Source of the DNA: Bombella saccharophila | Lineage (GTDB): Bacteria > Pseudomonadota > Alphaproteobacteria > Acetobacterales > Acetobacteraceae | Reading direction: 5' to 3' | Assembly (NCBI RefSeq): GCF_026385475.1 | Contig: NZ_JANIDW010000003.1 | Location: 124,001-188,000 of the forward strand | Length of the DNA: 64,000 nucleotides | Part shown: piece by piece, positions 60,862 to 64,000 of the stretch | Layout: each line of letters opens with the position of its first letter | How positions within the stretch are numbered: the stretch's first letter is position 1 | Translations under genes and position numbers: made by a program | The notes under the pieces: model-generated | Databases searched by the model: none | What the model was told of the DNA's origin: nothing | What the model saw: the letters and a program-made list of their open reading frames with translations, nothing else

Positions 60862-61695
60862 ATGATATTTCACCCAGAAAGCGGCAATGATAAGTATGAA
60901 GCAGAGAATGACGTGATCGGCATCATTGCAGCGACTGCGTATGGGGCAGTATTTCAACAACAAGGTGATATTGGGGATGAAGCGGCTCGTTTTTTAGTGG
61001 GATATCGGGAGGCTGCGGGGCGAGCAGGCTTTGGGGTGCATATGTTGCCTATTATCCTTACCGGCTCATGGTCTTTCCCTGGTACAGGTCGATTAGGGGA
61101 AGAGAAGCGCTGTTTGGTTGGTTTGCAAGATGGTAGTGGCAATGATGGCGTGTATCACTCAGTTTTACGTTTTTTCCCAACATTATTAGACGGGGATGAT
61201 GAAGTTGTTATTTCCTTTATTGCTGTAGATAGCTTTCAGCATTGCTCTGTGGAGGATGCCCTAGATACGGGGCGTTTAGCTGCGTGTTTTGACCTCGCTG
61301 CATGGGGGGTGGATACATTACCTGCTCAGCTTAGTAATGGATTGCATGATTTAACAAAAGGAGAAGCTAAAGTATTATCGCTGGGTGTGTGGGTGAATAT
61401 TTTAATTACGTGGTTATGTCGAACGAATATTGTCTCCCAGCATGTTTTGCAGAAGATGCGCCTAGCGATTTGTGGAATCGTCATAGAGAAGCTTGCCATA
61501 TTAAGGCCTGGGCAAAATGACAGTAATATAGATGCGTATATAAAAGCACAGCCGGGGATTATGGTACGGCTAGCTGATATGCTTTCTTGCTACCCAGAGG
61601 AGCAGCTCGCTCATCTTCCTACGAATCCAGATGGGTTATGTCGCGCCATTGTGGAGCATTCTTTAAGGTTTTTTCAGGATAAAAAGTCAGTATAA
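60862..61695 (+). CDS. Hypothetical protein, unknown function
   Basis: The 277-residue frame starts at ATG 60862; an upstream TTG at 60859 is a weak alternative and there is no clear ribosome site. The sequence is mixed alpha/beta with segments such as VIGIIAATAYGAVFQQQGD, LVGLQDGSGNDGVYHSVLRFFP and GVWVNILITWLCRTNIVSQHVLQ. I do not recognise a family. It is the last gene of the chemotaxis side of the island before the porin. Confidence 0.5.
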   Translation: MIFHPESGNDKYEAENDVIGIIAATAYGAVFQQQGDIGDEAARFLVGYREAAGRAGFGVHMLPIILTGSWSFPGTGRLGEEKRCLVGLQDGSGNDGVYHSVLRFFPTLLDGDDEVVISFIAVDSFQHCSVEDALDTGRLAACFDLAAWGVDTLPAQLSNGLHDLTKGEAKVLSLGVWVNILITWLCRTNIVSQHVLQKMRLAICGIVIEKLAILRPGQNDSNIDAYIKAQPGIMVRLADMLSCYPEEQLAHLPTNPDGLCRAIVEHSLRFFQDKKSV

Positions 61696-61844
61696 CGGCG
61701 CGGAAAACCGCCAATAATAGTATGAGTGTGACAAAGTAGAGACAAGTTATTCTTGATTAGTGTCCCGTATAGACGTGATTAACATTCTTTCATAAAATCA
61801 CGCGGGACAGACTGGGGCTTGTCGATTAAGGGATCATTTAGCGT

Positions 61845-63674
61845 ATGAGAGCATTTTCCGCGGTAGCATATCGTGTTTCAATAGGGTTGTCTCTTTTGTG
61901 TATGGGGAGCTCCCTCTCATGGGCTGCTGATGGTGGGACGACGGAGTATAACCGCGCGCTCTCTTACTCAGCTCCTAAGGGGGTATCCCCTGTGATGCGG
62001 GCTGCGGATAAAACGATAGAACCGCAGACCGTTGGCGGGGGCACGCAATATTTGTTCAAGCAAGATGGGCAGCATGCATCCCCACCGTTGCATACTGACC
62101 CTCCGCTTGCGCCCGCTCAGACACAACGGGCGATGGCTGAGCGTACGGCCAAGGATTTTATTCATCACATGGGGATGAAAACCCAGCCTTATTCCAATTA
62201 CCCTAAAGAAGAGTTCGGGGTTTTTGGAGAAAATGGACGCGAGTTGCTGGAGCGGGTGAATATTCCGTTGCATGCGGGTGACCCTGAGAGCAAATCTGGC
62301 CCGCCATTACCGCAAGCTGAGGCTCTGTTGCCTGAAATGCACTGGAATCGCTGGTTGCGAGACCGGGGCGTGGCTTTCATGTTTGATACAACAAATGAGT
62401 TTGCCGGGGCCATTACTAGCCCGACAAAGGGGTTGGGTCTAAAGCAGGGTGCCTCTAACGCTGGGCAATATAGTTTTGAAAATGATATTGATTGGTATAA
62501 ATTAGCCGGTATTCGTGGTTTCGAGACGCATGTTATTGGCGTGGGCCGTTATGGTATTTCCGCGAGTAAGATGTTTGGGGATAATACAAACCCCAGTCAG
62601 GAAATCTATGGCGGTGGCGGTAATGTTGTGTTCCATCTTGTCCATTTTTATGGGGAAGAAACATTATGGGGTGGGCGTCTGAATATTGCTATGGGGCGGA
62701 TGTCCAGCAATACAGATTTTGCCAATAGCCCGCTTTACTGTAACTTTATGAATAACGCCTTCTGCGGTAACCCGAAGGCGGTGACGGATAACTATGTGCG
62801 TTCCTCTTATCCGGGGACAAGCTGGGCGGCGCGTATTCGGGCACGGCCAACAAATAGTACGTATATTCAGGTTGGTGTGTATTTCCCAGAGCGCGGCATT
62901 TACGGTGTGCAGGAGAATCGAACTGGTTTTAAATTCAATGGCGCGATGATTAGTGGTGTCTTGACGCCTATTGAGTTCGGTTGGGAGCCAGAGTTCGGTA
63001 AAGCGCATTTATCTGGCCATTATAAAGTCGGTTTTGCGCCTGATACATCAGACCATTATCTTGGGGTGTATAACCCCCCTAATCGCCGTAATGCCGGGCA
63101 AACAATGATGAGAATCCCGAATTGTCCGACCTGCAATGGCGTTGGGGATGCGGTGCCGGGGACAGGGATTCGCCGTAACTTCAACTGGGGTATGTGGTTC
63201 TTGGCCGACCAGATGATTATCCGCCATCCTACGAAAGATACGGTGGAAGGGGGTTTGATTGCCTTCTTTGATGCGTATTGGAACAAGCCAGATGTTGCCA
63301 TGCGCGGTAAATTATACGCTTTTGGGTTGGTTGATACTGGTTTTTGGCGTGCGCGCCCGCTTGATACGGTGGGTGTATCTTTCTCTTATACAGGTTCTAG
63401 CCATTCCACACGGGCGGCGCAGCGTTTCCAGGTGGAGCATGGCATGGCTCCAGCGGCGGGCAGCCCTTATTATTCCTCTGGCGGGGCCCCGCTTATGTGG
63501 GGGTCTTATGGGGTGCAGCGTTGGGGGAGCACGCTGGAGGCCACATACCGTATCCATGTCATGCGGGGTGTGACCTTCGCGCCGGACTTCCAATATTACT
63601 TTAACCCCGGCATGCAGCGCGTTTTAAAAGATGCGGCGATGCTTGGCTTTAAATCACACGTTCAGTTCTTCTGA
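61845..63674 (+). CDS. OprB-family carbohydrate porin
   Basis: The 609-residue protein has a signal peptide (to SWAADGG, about residue 29), an N-terminal linker of about 140 residues, and a long C-terminal beta-barrel pattern of alternating aromatic and small residues ending in FKSHVQFF with a terminal Phe, as outer-membrane porins do. Segments such as GVYFPERGIYGVQENRTGFKFNGAMI and the Trp-rich strand motifs fit the OprB glucose-porin family. OprB porins are common in acetic acid bacteria. It is not a flagellar gene and may mark the end of the island. Confidence 0.82.
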   Translation: MRAFSAVAYRVSIGLSLLCMGSSLSWAADGGTTEYNRALSYSAPKGVSPVMRAADKTIEPQTVGGGTQYLFKQDGQHASPPLHTDPPLAPAQTQRAMAERTAKDFIHHMGMKTQPYSNYPKEEFGVFGENGRELLERVNIPLHAGDPESKSGPPLPQAEALLPEMHWNRWLRDRGVAFMFDTTNEFAGAITSPTKGLGLKQGASNAGQYSFENDIDWYKLAGIRGFETHVIGVGRYGISASKMFGDNTNPSQEIYGGGGNVVFHLVHFYGEETLWGGRLNIAMGRMSSNTDFANSPLYCNFMNNAFCGNPKAVTDNYVRSSYPGTSWAARIRARPTNSTYIQVGVYFPERGIYGVQENRTGFKFNGAMISGVLTPIEFGWEPEFGKAHLSGHYKVGFAPDTSDHYLGVYNPPNRRNAGQTMMRIPNCPTCNGVGDAVPGTGIRRNFNWGMWFLADQMIIRHPTKDTVEGGLIAFFDAYWNKPDVAMRGKLYAFGLVDTGFWRARPLDTVGVSFSYTGSSHSTRAAQRFQVEHGMAPAAGSPYYSSGGAPLMWGSYGVQRWGSTLEATYRIHVMRGVTFAPDFQYYFNPGMQRVLKDAAMLGFKSHVQFF

Positions 63675-64000
63675 GGTGGCGTGTCTTGGCTTGTCTGTGA
63701 GGGTGGAGGGATTGTGGCATCAACACGTGCCATCGCCTTACCCCGGACAAGCCAATAAGCCGCAGAAAGTGATAAAACAGCAGCGGAGAGGGCGAGCAGT
63801 TCGCGAACATTGACACCGTTAAGGTCCAGCACGATGAATTTGCGCACCGCGGCCATCATGCCGATGAGCAAGACCGAACGCATACGAATCATCCCCTGAG
63901 ATTCCGAACCTGGTAGGACGAGGATGGAATGGCGGAACTCCAAAGCAATCAGTACAATGAAGAAGAGGCCGAAGACTTCCTGCAATATAGCGGGGTCTGT
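63662..64000 (-). CDS. PsiE-family membrane protein (5' end outside the window)
   Basis: The frame continues past the right edge, so the N-terminus is missing. The visible part reads TDPAILQEVFGLFFIVLIALEF, then RHSILVLPGSESQGMIRMRSVLLIGMMAAVRKFIVLDLNG, both quoted in part, with three membrane segments and a C-terminal cytoplasmic tail. This fits the phosphate-starvation-inducible PsiE family. Its stop overlaps the convergent end of the porin gene by 13 bases. Confidence 0.8.
   Translation of the reverse strand, partial: TDPAILQEVFGLFFIVLIALEFRHSILVLPGSESQGMIRMRSVLLIGMMAAVRKFIVLDLNGVNVRELLALSAAVLSLSAAYWLVRGKAMARVDATIPPPSQTSQDTPPQKN

Noticed and set aside
1-64000. Possible CRISPR arrays, tRNA or rRNA genes, insertion sequences or integrases.
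   Set aside because: No regular spaced repeats, no cloverleaf or rRNA-like stretch, and no transposase or integrase coding sequence were found on reading the window.

Overview
The window is almost entirely one flagellar and chemotaxis island of an alphaproteobacterium. Family-level clues are FlaF, a MucR/Ros-type zinc-finger regulator, MotE-like proteins, alphaproteobacterial flagellar accessory proteins of the DUF6468 and DUF1217 types, a CheR-CheB-CheY-CheD chemotaxis set without CheZ, and an OprB sugar porin. An acetic acid bacterium (Acetobacteraceae) of moderate GC content is my best guess; this is an inference from gene content, not a database match.

Layout. 1-2390: end of an unidentified gene, then fliL, fliM and a DUF6468 gene. 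2391-4800: two tandem flagellin genes with matching leaders and nearly identical 3' ends. 4924-7040: three decayed genes (acetoin/pyruvate-type dehydrogenase E1 alpha and beta, and a GlcG/HbpS-like gene) stranded inside the island. 7125-10719: flgL, flgK, flgF on the minus strand. 11002-15293: flgG, flgA, flgH, a bactofilin-like gene, a MotE-like gene and a small lipoprotein. 15471-20670: fliF, fliG, fliH, fliN, fliO, fliP. 20686-23747 minus: FlhF-like GTPase and flhA. 23948-26503: a TPR-glycosyltransferase and a GT2 enzyme, probable flagellin glycosylation genes. 26517-29722: lytic transglycosylase (minus), then flgI, flgJ (rod-binding domain only) and a flgN-like gene. 29734-30967 minus: lipoprotein and GT25. 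31174-33955: DUF1217, fliI, fliJ. 34154-40407: a GT-A glycosyltransferase, motB, motA, fliK, flgD, flaF. 40454-42483: small unknown genes and a MucR-like regulator with an extra N-terminal region. 42610-47132 minus: flgE, flhB, fliR, fliQ, fliE. 47367-52242: unknown small gene, a 935-residue exported helical-repeat protein, flgB, flgC and a second MotE-like gene. 52531-60386: chemotaxis operon (mcp, STAS, cheY, cheA, cheW, cheR, cheB, cheY, cheD). 60427-61695: two unknown genes. 61845-64000: OprB porin and a partial PsiE gene, where the island ends.

Together these genes encode the C ring, export gate and ATPase, rod, P and L rings, hook, hook-filament junction, filament, stator and chemotaxis core. 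I do not find fliD, fliS, flbT, fliA, flgM or a sigma-54 activator here; they may lie elsewhere. The main unusual points are the decayed three-gene operon, the flagellin 3'-end homogenisation tract, the palindromic flagellin leaders, a recurring TAACCTTRTATA-like motif in the intergenic gaps, a FlmG-like glycosylation module, and the extended MucR-like regulator. I did not find a clearly new defence or mobile system.
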